The notes under the pieces: generated by a model
Told to the model about the DNA's origin: nothing
The model's database searches: none
The model's input: the letters and a program-made list of their open reading frames with translations, nothing else
From: Bacteroidota bacterium
GTDB taxonomy: Bacteria > Bacteroidota > Bacteroidia > Chitinophagales > Chitinophagaceae
Direction: 5' to 3'
DNA: 20,517 nucleotides
Assembly (NCBI GenBank): GCA_023422565.1
Contig: JAFAGR010000050.1
Coordinates: 1-20,517, forward strand
In this document: positions 13,586-20,517 of the stretch, piece after piece
Layout of the letters: each line of letters begins with the position of its first letter
Position numbering within the stretch: position 1 is the first letter of the stretch
Made by a program: the position numbers and the translations under genes

Positions 13586-15238
13586 ATGAACTTTGCTGAA
13601 TTTAACCTACCGTATCACCCCGACTCACGATATAATAAAAAAGTTGCTTACTTCTCGATGGAGTTTGCCGTACATCAACCTTTAAAAATTTACAGCGGCG
13701 GACTTGGTTTTTTAAGCGGTTCTCATCTTCGCAGCGCGTACGAATTACGCCAAAACCTTATAGGCATTGGCATATTATGGAAGTACGGTTATTACGATCA
13801 GGGAAAGAATCCTGATCAATCTTTGAATGTGGAATGGAATGAGAAACTGTACAATTTTCTTGTTGACACAGGTATAAAGTTCCAGATCACTATTCACGAT
13901 CATCCGGTTTGGGTGAAGGTTTTTTACCTTAACCCGGAAACATTTAAAAGTGCGCCGCTTTTTTTGCTAAGCACTGACCTTCCGGAAAACGACCATGTTT
14001 CCCAAACGATCTCTCACCGGCTTTATGACGCCAATGTGGCCACCAAGGTGGCGCAGTTCATTTTGCTTGGTGTTGGAGGTATGAAGCTATGCGAACACCT
14101 CAATTGGAACCCCGAACTATTTCATTTTAATGAGGCGCACGCAGTAAGCGGTGCTTTCTATCTTTATAAGCAAACCGGTAATCTTGATGAAGTAAGAAAG
14201 CGGATTGTTTTTACTACTCACACTCCCGAAGAAGCAGGAAATGAAAAGCATGATATTTACCTGTGCGAGAAAATGAGTTACTTCAGCGGAATTCCATTAG
14301 AAGAGGTTCGCAGACTGGGCGGCGCTCCTAATGACCTGTTTAACCATTCGCTGGCTGCATTACGAATGGCTCGTTTAGCCAATGGCGTTAGTCAGCTTCA
14401 CGGTGAGGTGAGCCGGGAGATGTGGAACAAGTATGAAGGAATCTGCGAAATAAAATCGATCACCAATGCACAGAACTGGCACTATTGGGCAGATAAGCAG
14501 TTGTACAGTTTTATGGATCAGCATAACATTGATGCTTTTGTAGACAGGAAGCGATACCTCAAGAAACGCGCGATGGACCTTGTGGCGGATATCTCCGGAA
14601 AGCTTTTTAATCCCGATGTATGCACAATTGTTTGGGCAAGGCGTTTCGCGGGATATAAAAGAGCGGACCTGTTAACCAGGGATATTGAAAGATTTGAGAA
14701 ACTTCTTTCGAATACGAAGTATCCGGTTCAGATCATCTGGGCGGGCAAGCCGTACCCATTAGACTTTCCGGAGATATATGAGTTAAACGATCTTATTGAT
14801 CTTAGCAAAAAATACAGCAACATGGCGGTTTGCCTTGGCTATGAACTGGCTCTGAGCAAACGCCTCAAACAGGCGGCTGACGTTTGGTTGAATAATCCAC
14901 GAGTTCCCCGCGAGGCTAGCGGAACAAGCGGAATGACTGCCTCAATGAACGGGGCCGTTAATTTCAGCACGAACGATGGTTGGATACGTGAGTTTATTAA
15001 TCATGGCAACAACGGTTTTGTTGTACCGCTTGCCGATTACGGATCAATGTCTGTACACGAGCAAGATGAGTATGATCTTCAAAAGCTGTATGAAATTTTG
15101 GAGAACCAAATCTTACCTATCTACTACGACAATAAGGAGATCTGGAGGCAGATATTAAAGAACGGTATGCGTGATGTTCGTTGGCAGTTTGATAGTAACA
15201 GAATGGCAAAGGAGTATTATGAAATTCTATATGCATAG
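13586..15238 (+). CDS. Alpha-glucan phosphorylase homologue (GT35) lacking the PLP lysine
   Basis: A 550-residue member of the short alpha-glucan phosphorylase group, which normally releases glucose-1-phosphate from glycogen using pyridoxal phosphate. Family landmarks in order are AYFSMEFAVH (21-30), YSGGLGFLSGSHL (36-48), QTISHRLY (140-147), FHFNEAHAVS (179-188), FTTHTPEEAGN (209-219), NGVSQLHGEVSREMW (266-280), ARRFAGYKRADLL (351-363) and NNPRVPREASGTSGM (436-450). The phosphate-site Arg353 and Lys358 are kept. The Lys that follows GTSGM or GTSNM in the family and holds PLP is Thr451 here (ACT at 14936-14938). The loop usually read as ITNGVH is ITNAQN (292-297). The fold and family are certain, but catalysis by the usual mechanism is doubtful. 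The DUF3417 domain of longer relatives is absent. The start is ATG 13586. An MFS gene follows after 35 bp and may be co-transcribed. Confidence 0.85.
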   Translation: MNFAEFNLPYHPDSRYNKKVAYFSMEFAVHQPLKIYSGGLGFLSGSHLRSAYELRQNLIGIGILWKYGYYDQGKNPDQSLNVEWNEKLYNFLVDTGIKFQITIHDHPVWVKVFYLNPETFKSAPLFLLSTDLPENDHVSQTISHRLYDANVATKVAQFILLGVGGMKLCEHLNWNPELFHFNEAHAVSGAFYLYKQTGNLDEVRKRIVFTTHTPEEAGNEKHDIYLCEKMSYFSGIPLEEVRRLGGAPNDLFNHSLAALRMARLANGVSQLHGEVSREMWNKYEGICEIKSITNAQNWHYWADKQLYSFMDQHNIDAFVDRKRYLKKRAMDLVADISGKLFNPDVCTIVWARRFAGYKRADLLTRDIERFEKLLSNTKYPVQIIWAGKPYPLDFPEIYELNDLIDLSKKYSNMAVCLGYELALSKRLKQAADVWLNNPRVPREASGTSGMTASMNGAVNFSTNDGWIREFINHGNNGFVVPLADYGSMSVHEQDEYDLQKLYEILENQILPIYYDNKEIWRQILKNGMRDVRWQFDSNRMAKEYYEILYA

Positions 15239-15273
15239 CGTGTAGTCCTAACCGTTATAATCTGCATTGATAA

Positions 15274-16467
15274 ATGTTCAGCCTGATCGCCAATTTATAC
15301 AGGAATGCTTACAGCGGCTTGAGCAGGCGTATTTGGTTGCTTGCCCTGGTAATGTTGATAAACAGGGCCGGTACGATGGTGCTCGCTTTTTTGACTCTTT
15401 ACTGCATCAGTATCGGTTTCTCTGTTGACCAGGCCGGTATTGTGGTTGCCATGTATGGCACAGGTGCTGTCGTCGGGGCATTTCTGGGAGGAAAGGTTAG
15501 CGATAAAGTGGGCTTTTATTATACGCAGGTGTCTGCTTTGGTCCTTGGCGGGATTATGTTCATAGTGGTTGGACAGTTGCGTGGCTTTGAAATCATCTGT
15601 GCAGGCGCATTTCTTCTTAGTATGGTGAATGAATCCTTTCGCCCCGCAAACGCGACCGCCATTGCGCATTACAGCACACCGGAAAACAGAACGCAGTCTT
15701 TTTCGTTGGTTAGGCTGGCGATAAATATTGGTTGGGGGATAGGAGCTGCTGTTGGCGGAGTGCTTGCTTCATACGATTATCATCTTCTGTTTTGGGTTGA
15801 TGGGTTTACCAGCATCTTTGCTGGAATACTCCTCTGGACGATCCTTCCGGTGGTTACAATAAATCAGCAAAGTTCCGGTGCAACCGTTCGCCACAGTTCG
15901 CAATCTCCTTATCGCGATAAAGTGTTTTTGAAATTCATGTTCTTCCAGATCCTTTTCGCGCTTGCCTTCTTTCAAATTTTTACAACAGTTCCCTTATACA
16001 TGAAAAGCAATTTAAAACTCGATGAGTTTTGGATCGGGGCTATCATGGCGGCTAACGGGCTCATGATCGCCGTTTTGGAAATGGTGCTGGTATTTAAGTT
16101 GGAAGGAAGGAAAAGCTACCTGAAGTTAATGGCCTATGGAACCATCATTATGGGAATATCTTACGCCTTATTAAATCTTCCAATTCAATCCGGTTTGATG
16201 GTTGCATCCGCTTTTATTTTGGTGATCACTTTTTCTGAAATGATCGCGATGCCCTTTATGAATACATACTACATATCAAGGTCTACCGATCAGAACCGGG
16301 GACAATACGCAGGAATTTACACCATGGGCTGGAGCATTGCACAAGTAGCCGGGGCAAGCGGGGGCGCATGGATGGCACAACATATGGGCTTTCAAAATCT
16401 TTGGTTTACGATCAGCGGTGTATGCGTGATAACAGCGATCGGATATTTCTTCCTCGACAGAAAGTAA
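15274..16467 (+). CDS. MFS transporter
   Basis: A 397-residue inner-membrane protein of the major facilitator superfamily with about 12 transmembrane segments in two halves. Between TM2 and TM3 it has the family loop GGKVSDKVGF (residues about 72-81), equivalent to the GxxxDRxGR motif with a partly changed end. PANATAIAHYSTPENRTQSFSLVRLAINIGWGIGAAVGG is the TM4-TM5 region typical of MdtH/YceL-like drug-efflux relatives. The substrate cannot be predicted; drug or small-molecule efflux is the commonest role in that subgroup. The start is the ATG at 15274, 35 bp after the phosphorylase homologue and on the same strand, with no terminator seen between. It converges on the beta-helix gene, with only 28 bp between the two stops. 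Confidence 0.87.
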   Translation: MFSLIANLYRNAYSGLSRRIWLLALVMLINRAGTMVLAFLTLYCISIGFSVDQAGIVVAMYGTGAVVGAFLGGKVSDKVGFYYTQVSALVLGGIMFIVVGQLRGFEIICAGAFLLSMVNESFRPANATAIAHYSTPENRTQSFSLVRLAINIGWGIGAAVGGVLASYDYHLLFWVDGFTSIFAGILLWTILPVVTINQQSSGATVRHSSQSPYRDKVFLKFMFFQILFALAFFQIFTTVPLYMKSNLKLDEFWIGAIMAANGLMIAVLEMVLVFKLEGRKSYLKLMAYGTIIMGISYALLNLPIQSGLMVASAFILVITFSEMIAMPFMNTYYISRSTDQNRGQYAGIYTMGWSIAQVAGASGGAWMAQHMGFQNLWFTISGVCVITAIGYFFLDRK

Positions 16468-16472
16468 TAGGC

Positions 16473-16509
16473 TTATAAAACCCGTTGAGCACTCATCATT
16501 GTTTTATAA
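16473..16509. terminator. Weak A/T-rich inverted repeat between convergent genes
   Basis: TTATAAAAC (16473-16481) pairs with GTTTTATAA (16501-16509) across a 19-nt loop. The second arm lies within the last codons of the minus-strand gene. It could act as a bidirectional terminator, but the stem is A/T-rich and has no separate T-run. Confidence 0.3.
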
Positions 16510-19500
16510 ACCGCAAGTATTCAGGGTCTCCGGCTAGTTTGTAAATTCCGATGATATATCCTCCCGCCGGTAAAGTTGAAACGTCCAGGATAATTCCTGC
16601 CCTTCCCTGAACATTTTTTCGCATCAACTGAACTCCGTCCATGCCCATAATTCTGAGTTCGGTCCATTGAGCACCGGGCTCCAAACCATTAATAGTAATG
16701 GAATGTGTTGTTGGTGTGGGATAGACCGCTATTCGTGGGGAAAGTGGTGTGATGGCAAACGTGAGCACATTGCTCGTGTCTGAGGTTCTCGTGCTGCAGG
16801 TGGCGCTGCCGGTCAGAATGTTTCTGAGTTTATCACCGGTGAACATGGGGGTGTAGCTTGTTGTTGAACCATTTGCTCCCACAATGTTCTGCCAGGAATG
16901 AGTTGACGTACTGTCCTGCCATTGATATTGAGGATTGCTTCCGGCGCCGGTAACTACAGACGATGCAACTATTGCCGAGCCTTGTGTAACCGTGGTGTGG
17001 CCATTGATAACGATCTCCGGGTTTTCGGCAGCTGCAATGTTTATAGTTATAGGATCACTAACGGCCGACGCAGGTGATGCACACGTTGAAGAACTTGTCA
17101 TGGTTACCGTGACAATATCGCCCTGTTGTAACGAAGTTGTTGTAAGCGTAGAAGACCCGTCTCCCGTGTTTACATTATTTACTTGCCATTGATATGCAGG
17201 CAACGATCCGCCATTCACCGGAAGTGCCGTAAACGTTAAAGTATCACCGGCACAAGCCTGCGTTGAAGAAGGAGAAATAGAGACGCCGGGAGTTGCAAGG
17301 CCATGCGTGATGATGATCGTATTGCTTGAAGCTGTATTGGTTACCAAACAATTTTCATTGCTGGTAAGAACTGCGCGAATTTCAGCGTTATGACTGATAG
17401 ATACACTAGTAAATATCGAATCATTGATTCCTACATCAATTCCGTTTACATACCATTGAAATAAAGGAGCCGTACCTCCGCCCGAAGTTGCGGCAGTTAC
17501 CGTCACCGTATCACCGGGACAGATCGTTGTTACGGGAGACGTGATAGCAATCAAAGGAGTTATGGCCTGCCTCACCATTACTGAAACGGTATCTCTCGAT
17601 GACAACGTGCCACTTGTTACTTCAAGAAAATACTGAGTATTTACAGTTGGGGAAACCAATGGCATTGCATCAGAAGATGTGAAACCTGAAGGAGAAGAGG
17701 TCCAACTGTAGGTAAGAGCCGCATTTCCGCTGGTGCCTATCTGAACTGAACTTCCCTGGCAAATAGTAGTGTCTCTTCCCGCATCCGCATATGGTAGGTC
17801 GTTGTATTCATATGCGCCAAGATCGACTACATTGTTGTACACTCTGGGATTTTCTGCAATGTCCAGCGGGAAGCCGGAGATAGCGTCGTTATCGCCATGG
17901 TTTATTCCGGGCGAATTTGGTAATAACTGGTAGCCGTCGTCGTTGGTGCCCCAAATGTTATCCGGACCATCAGGGTCAGTCTCATTTAAAAATAAGGGCG
18001 GCGTCATGAGGTTAGCTGATGAAGGAAGCGTGCCGAACACTTGCATGATATTTCTTCTTACAAAGAAATTTGTACATGAAGTTAAACTCGGGCAACTATT
18101 GTTATAGATATCGGCACCGACGCCAGTGGCGGTTAGATGTTCATTCTTATAGAAAATATTATTGTAAACCGGAGCGCTCCACGATCCGTCAACATAAATG
18201 GCACCTCCTTGTCTCAGTGGTGAAGTTCCTACCGTGAAATTGGATATAAATGTATTATTCGTGATCACGATGCTTCTATGGTTGGTAATGTTTAAAGCGC
18301 CACCCCGCACCGCGGAGTTATTCAGAAACAAATTGTTTATGAACTTGGTGGTATCTGTGTTTGCGTTGACCTTCAGAAATATTGCTCCACCATATGTACC
18401 AACGTGGTTATTTACAAAAACAGAGTTTGAAATGACCGATGTGCCTGGTCTTGTGTAGTCCGCCACATATGATGCTCCGTTGCTATAGGCGCGGTTGGCT
18501 TCAAAAACATTCCTGTTAAATTCAACAAGTCCTGATTCATTTAGATAAGCGCCTCCGTAATGGCCGGTGGAATTATTTCTTAGAATGGAATTCGTGAGAA
18601 TTACTTTACCATTCCGCTGATAAATACCTCCGCCGCTGTGTCGGCCAATAAAGACCAAGTACCGTTGATAGGGATTTGATGGGCCCGTACTCACGTTTGC
18701 CGTTCCTTTTTCAATAACAACTCCGTCAATTTGCACGGCAGTATCTGGTTGGTTAACTACGATCACATGAAAATTATTATCAAGTGAATCGCCCTGAACT
18801 CCGATATCGCCCGAAAGGATCGTAGGCCAGAGAACAGGATCTCGTTGTGCATCATCCGGGTTACCAGATGACGGATACCCGCCCCAGATCACCTTTGGCT
18901 TAATCACACGAAAACTACTGTCCCGATGAGCAACGGGATAATATGTTCCTGCTGCTATTTTTATGGAATCCATGCAGCTTGCACGAAGTGCTCTTGTGAG
19001 ATCGGTAAAGGCATTTGCCCAAGAGGTGCCATCGTTACTTCCTGTTGCTGCAGCATTCACATATATAACTCCCGAAGAAGACTGTGTTCCTGCAAATTCA
19101 TATGCACCGATATCAACTGTTCCTCCAATTGTGCGGGGATTGCCGGTTATATCAAGGGGAAGAGAACTGCTGAATGCATTGTTGCCCGCATTGATCGCAG
19201 GAGAGCATCGGCTCAGATGGATGCCATCATCGTCGGTAAAGAAAACACCATCCGGTCCGGCAAGATTTTCATGATCAACAAAACGTGCAGGCTGCCCTAC
19301 AATATTTCCATCCACTCCGTCAGTACCGTATCCTTCAAAGAGCGAATTTGATGCCGTTACCGTTGAGGGCGGATTGGTTGTTTGGTTTGAAACTTCAGGC
19401 GGATTTCCCGACCTGTCTTTTTCATTGTTCGACAAAACTGAGTTTTGTATAACCAGATTAGTGCTGTCTCTGTTAAATATTACAAAGGCGTCATTTACTG

Positions 19501-20517
19501 CAAATGTGCAGTTCACTAATTTCACTTCTGATTTCCTGTTGTACAACACAGAGCCGCTCTCAGGAGAAGATTTGTTGAATATAGCCACGCAATTGTACAT
19601 TTCAAGCCTGCTGTAATTTCTGCTTGAAACCGCGCCACCCAATCCACCGCTATTTCGGATGAACAAACAGTAATTAAATATTGCAGTGGAATTGTCGTTA
19701 AACACCGCGCCTCCTTCTACATTTCCAATTCCATTAATAAAATGACACTTGGTGAAAACGGGATTGCTCCCGTTAACATTTGCTACAGCTCCGCCATATC
19801 TGGTAGGAATGCTGTCTGAGAAAACCGTATTGGTGATCCGGGGACTTGAATTGTTATTGTAAATATCATTACCTCCCTCGCCTCCGGAATTTGCGTGAAA
19901 AAGCGAATTGCTGATGACAGGGTTACTGTTTTCCATGTTCGCAATAGCGCCTCCATAATCCCTGGATCGGTTGTAAGAAAATGTGCAGCTATCTATGATG
20001 GGATGAGAAGTATAGTTTAAGATCGCGGCTCCATGTCTGTTAATAATGCTTCCTATATCCGTTCTGTTTCGCGTAAATGTACATTTTCGGAAAACAGGCG
20101 AGGAGTTGAAGACCACTACGGCCGTTCCATAGTCAGTACCCGGGTATGGTAGATTATCTTCAAAGGCACAGTTTTCGAATGTTGGGTTGCTTCCGGATTT
20201 TATTGTGGCCGCTCCGCCCAGCCTTGAATAGTTTCTTCTGAAAATGCAATTCCTGAATATCGGACTAGATTCTGATGTCAGATAGAGTGCGCCCCCGTTT
20301 TCAACCAATGCGTCCATGCGATGCGTTCCGTCGGCCTGTTGGAGTATTAATCCGTCTACTATCGTGGTTTGATCAATCCTTCTTCCTCTTAATAAAATTG
20401 AAGAGAAGAAACCCCCGCCGCCCGGAATATTTCCTGACAGGATTGTTGGATTGGCAACAGGGTCGCGATCGGAATCTCCCGGATTTCCGGAAGCAGGATA
20501 TCCGCCCAACAACACCC
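16496..20517 (-). CDS. Large T9SS-exported beta-helix / Ig-like surface protein (5' end outside window)
   Basis: The last 1339 or more residues of a gene that continues beyond the window edge. The GTG at 20515 is an internal Val codon, not the start. Residues below are counted from that codon. The first module (about 1-475) and the second (about 483-906) are copies of a right-handed parallel beta-helix with a choice-of-anchor-Q-like closing segment. Each copy has GGYP-x-SGNP, TILSG, many GGA and N-S/C-x-F turns, and a closing VD(I/L)GAYE. Four Ig-like domains follow (about 909-982, 984-1072, 1073-1163, 1164-1257), several with a CxGD/QGS-type start and QWQ core. Residues about 1260-1339 are a T9SS sorting domain (VYPTPTTHS to LRFIKQ). 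By comparison with the second module, roughly 60 residues plus a signal peptide are missing. A cell-surface polysaccharide- or host-binding role is possible; no lyase active site was identified. Confidence 0.87.
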   Translation of the reverse strand, partial: VLLGGYPASGNPGDSDRDPVANPTILSGNIPGGGGFFSSILLRGRRIDQTTIVDGLILQQADGTHRMDALVENGGALYLTSESSPIFRNCIFRRNYSRLGGAATIKSGSNPTFENCAFEDNLPYPGTDYGTAVVVFNSSPVFRKCTFTRNRTDIGSIINRHGAAILNYTSHPIIDSCTFSYNRSRDYGGAIANMENSNPVISNSLFHANSGGEGGNDIYNNNSSPRITNTVFSDSIPTRYGGAVANVNGSNPVFTKCHFINGIGNVEGGAVFNDNSTAIFNYCLFIRNSGGLGGAVSSRNYSRLEMYNCVAIFNKSSPESGSVLYNRKSEVKLVNCTFAVNDAFVIFNRDSTNLVIQNSVLSNNEKDRSGNPPEVSNQTTNPPSTVTASNSLFEGYGTDGVDGNIVGQPARFVDHENLAGPDGVFFTDDDGIHLSRCSPAINAGNNAFSSSLPLDITGNPRTIGGTVDIGAYEFAGTQSSSGVIYVNAAATGSNDGTSWANAFTDLTRALRASCMDSIKIAAGTYYPVAHRDSSFRVIKPKVIWGGYPSSGNPDDAQRDPVLWPTILSGDIGVQGDSLDNNFHVIVVNQPDTAVQIDGVVIEKGTANVSTGPSNPYQRYLVFIGRHSGGGIYQRNGKVILTNSILRNNSTGHYGGAYLNESGLVEFNRNVFEANRAYSNGASYVADYTRPGTSVISNSVFVNNHVGTYGGAIFLKVNANTDTTKFINNLFLNNSAVRGGALNITNHRSIVITNNTFISNFTVGTSPLRQGGAIYVDGSWSAPVYNNIFYKNEHLTATGVGADIYNNSCPSLTSCTNFFVRRNIMQVFGTLPSSANLMTPPLFLNETDPDGPDNIWGTNDDGYQLLPNSPGINHGDNDAISGFPLDIAENPRVYNNVVDLGAYEYNDLPYADAGRDTTICQGSSVQIGTSGNAALTYSWTSSPSGFTSSDAMPLVSPTVNTQYFLEVTSGTLSSRDTVSVMVRQAITPLIAITSPVTTICPGDTVTVTAATSGGGTAPLFQWYVNGIDVGINDSIFTSVSISHNAEIRAVLTSNENCLVTNTASSNTIIITHGLATPGVSISPSSTQACAGDTLTFTALPVNGGSLPAYQWQVNNVNTGDGSSTLTTTSLQQGDIVTVTMTSSSTCASPASAVSDPITINIAAAENPEIVINGHTTVTQGSAIVASSVVTGAGSNPQYQWQDSTSTHSWQNIVGANGSTTSYTPMFTGDKLRNILTGSATCSTRTSDTSNVLTFAITPLSPRIAVYPTPTTHSITINGLEPGAQWTELRIMGMDGVQLMRKNVQGRAGIILDVSTLPAGGYIIGIYKLAGDPEYLRFIKQ

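Overview
This is a chromosomal window from a member of the Bacteroidota, most likely a Chitinophagaceae/Sphingobacteriia-type organism. That placement is inferred from four things: two large surface or secreted proteins ending in type IX secretion (T9SS) sorting domains; two promoters that fit the Bacteroidota consensus (TTTG about 19-20 nt upstream of TAnnTTTG); an SSB ending in DDLPF; and short heptamer tandem arrays between genes, a pattern I associate with this phylum. I see no rRNA or tRNA gene, CRISPR array, insertion sequence or intact prophage.

Layout. On the minus strand, 79-2259 encodes a T9SS-sorted adhesin-like protein with a strong upstream promoter (2411-2442) and a terminator (24-55). 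A small protein of unknown function (2604-2909, minus) follows, flanked by heptamer arrays. Next come an XRE/S24 LexA-like self-cleaving repressor (3271-4023), with its promoter buried in palindromic operators, and ssb (4162-4608). A 40-bp perfect palindrome lies between these two. After ssb's terminator there is a GNAT acetyltransferase (4749-5234), then about 420 bp without an intact gene that holds a GC-rich stem, a possible decayed reading frame and the terminator of the next gene.

From 5.6 to 16.5 kb the content is mostly transport and metabolism: an APC amino-acid permease (minus), a divergent glutamate/aspartate-type DAACS symporter, a DedA membrane protein tightly followed by a family-9 (heptosyltransferase-like) glycosyltransferase, a secreted DUF922 putative metalloprotease, an Nramp Mn/Fe transporter fused to a universal-stress domain (minus, with a metal-regulator-like operator over its -7 box), a short GT35 alpha-glucan phosphorylase homologue, and an MFS transporter. 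The window ends inside a very large T9SS-exported beta-helix protein (minus) whose N-terminus lies outside.

The most unusual observations are: (i) the glucan-phosphorylase homologue keeps the phosphate-site Arg/Lys residues but has Thr where the family has the PLP-binding Lys; (ii) the repressor gene and the Nramp gene share one promoter design, with the -7 element inside an inverted repeat; (iii) the 40-bp palindrome between the repressor and ssb; (iv) heptamer and octamer arrays, two of which start at or next to gene stop codons. I did not find a clear new multi-gene defence or mobile system. The repressor-ssb pair is the closest candidate for a small DNA-damage-responsive unit.
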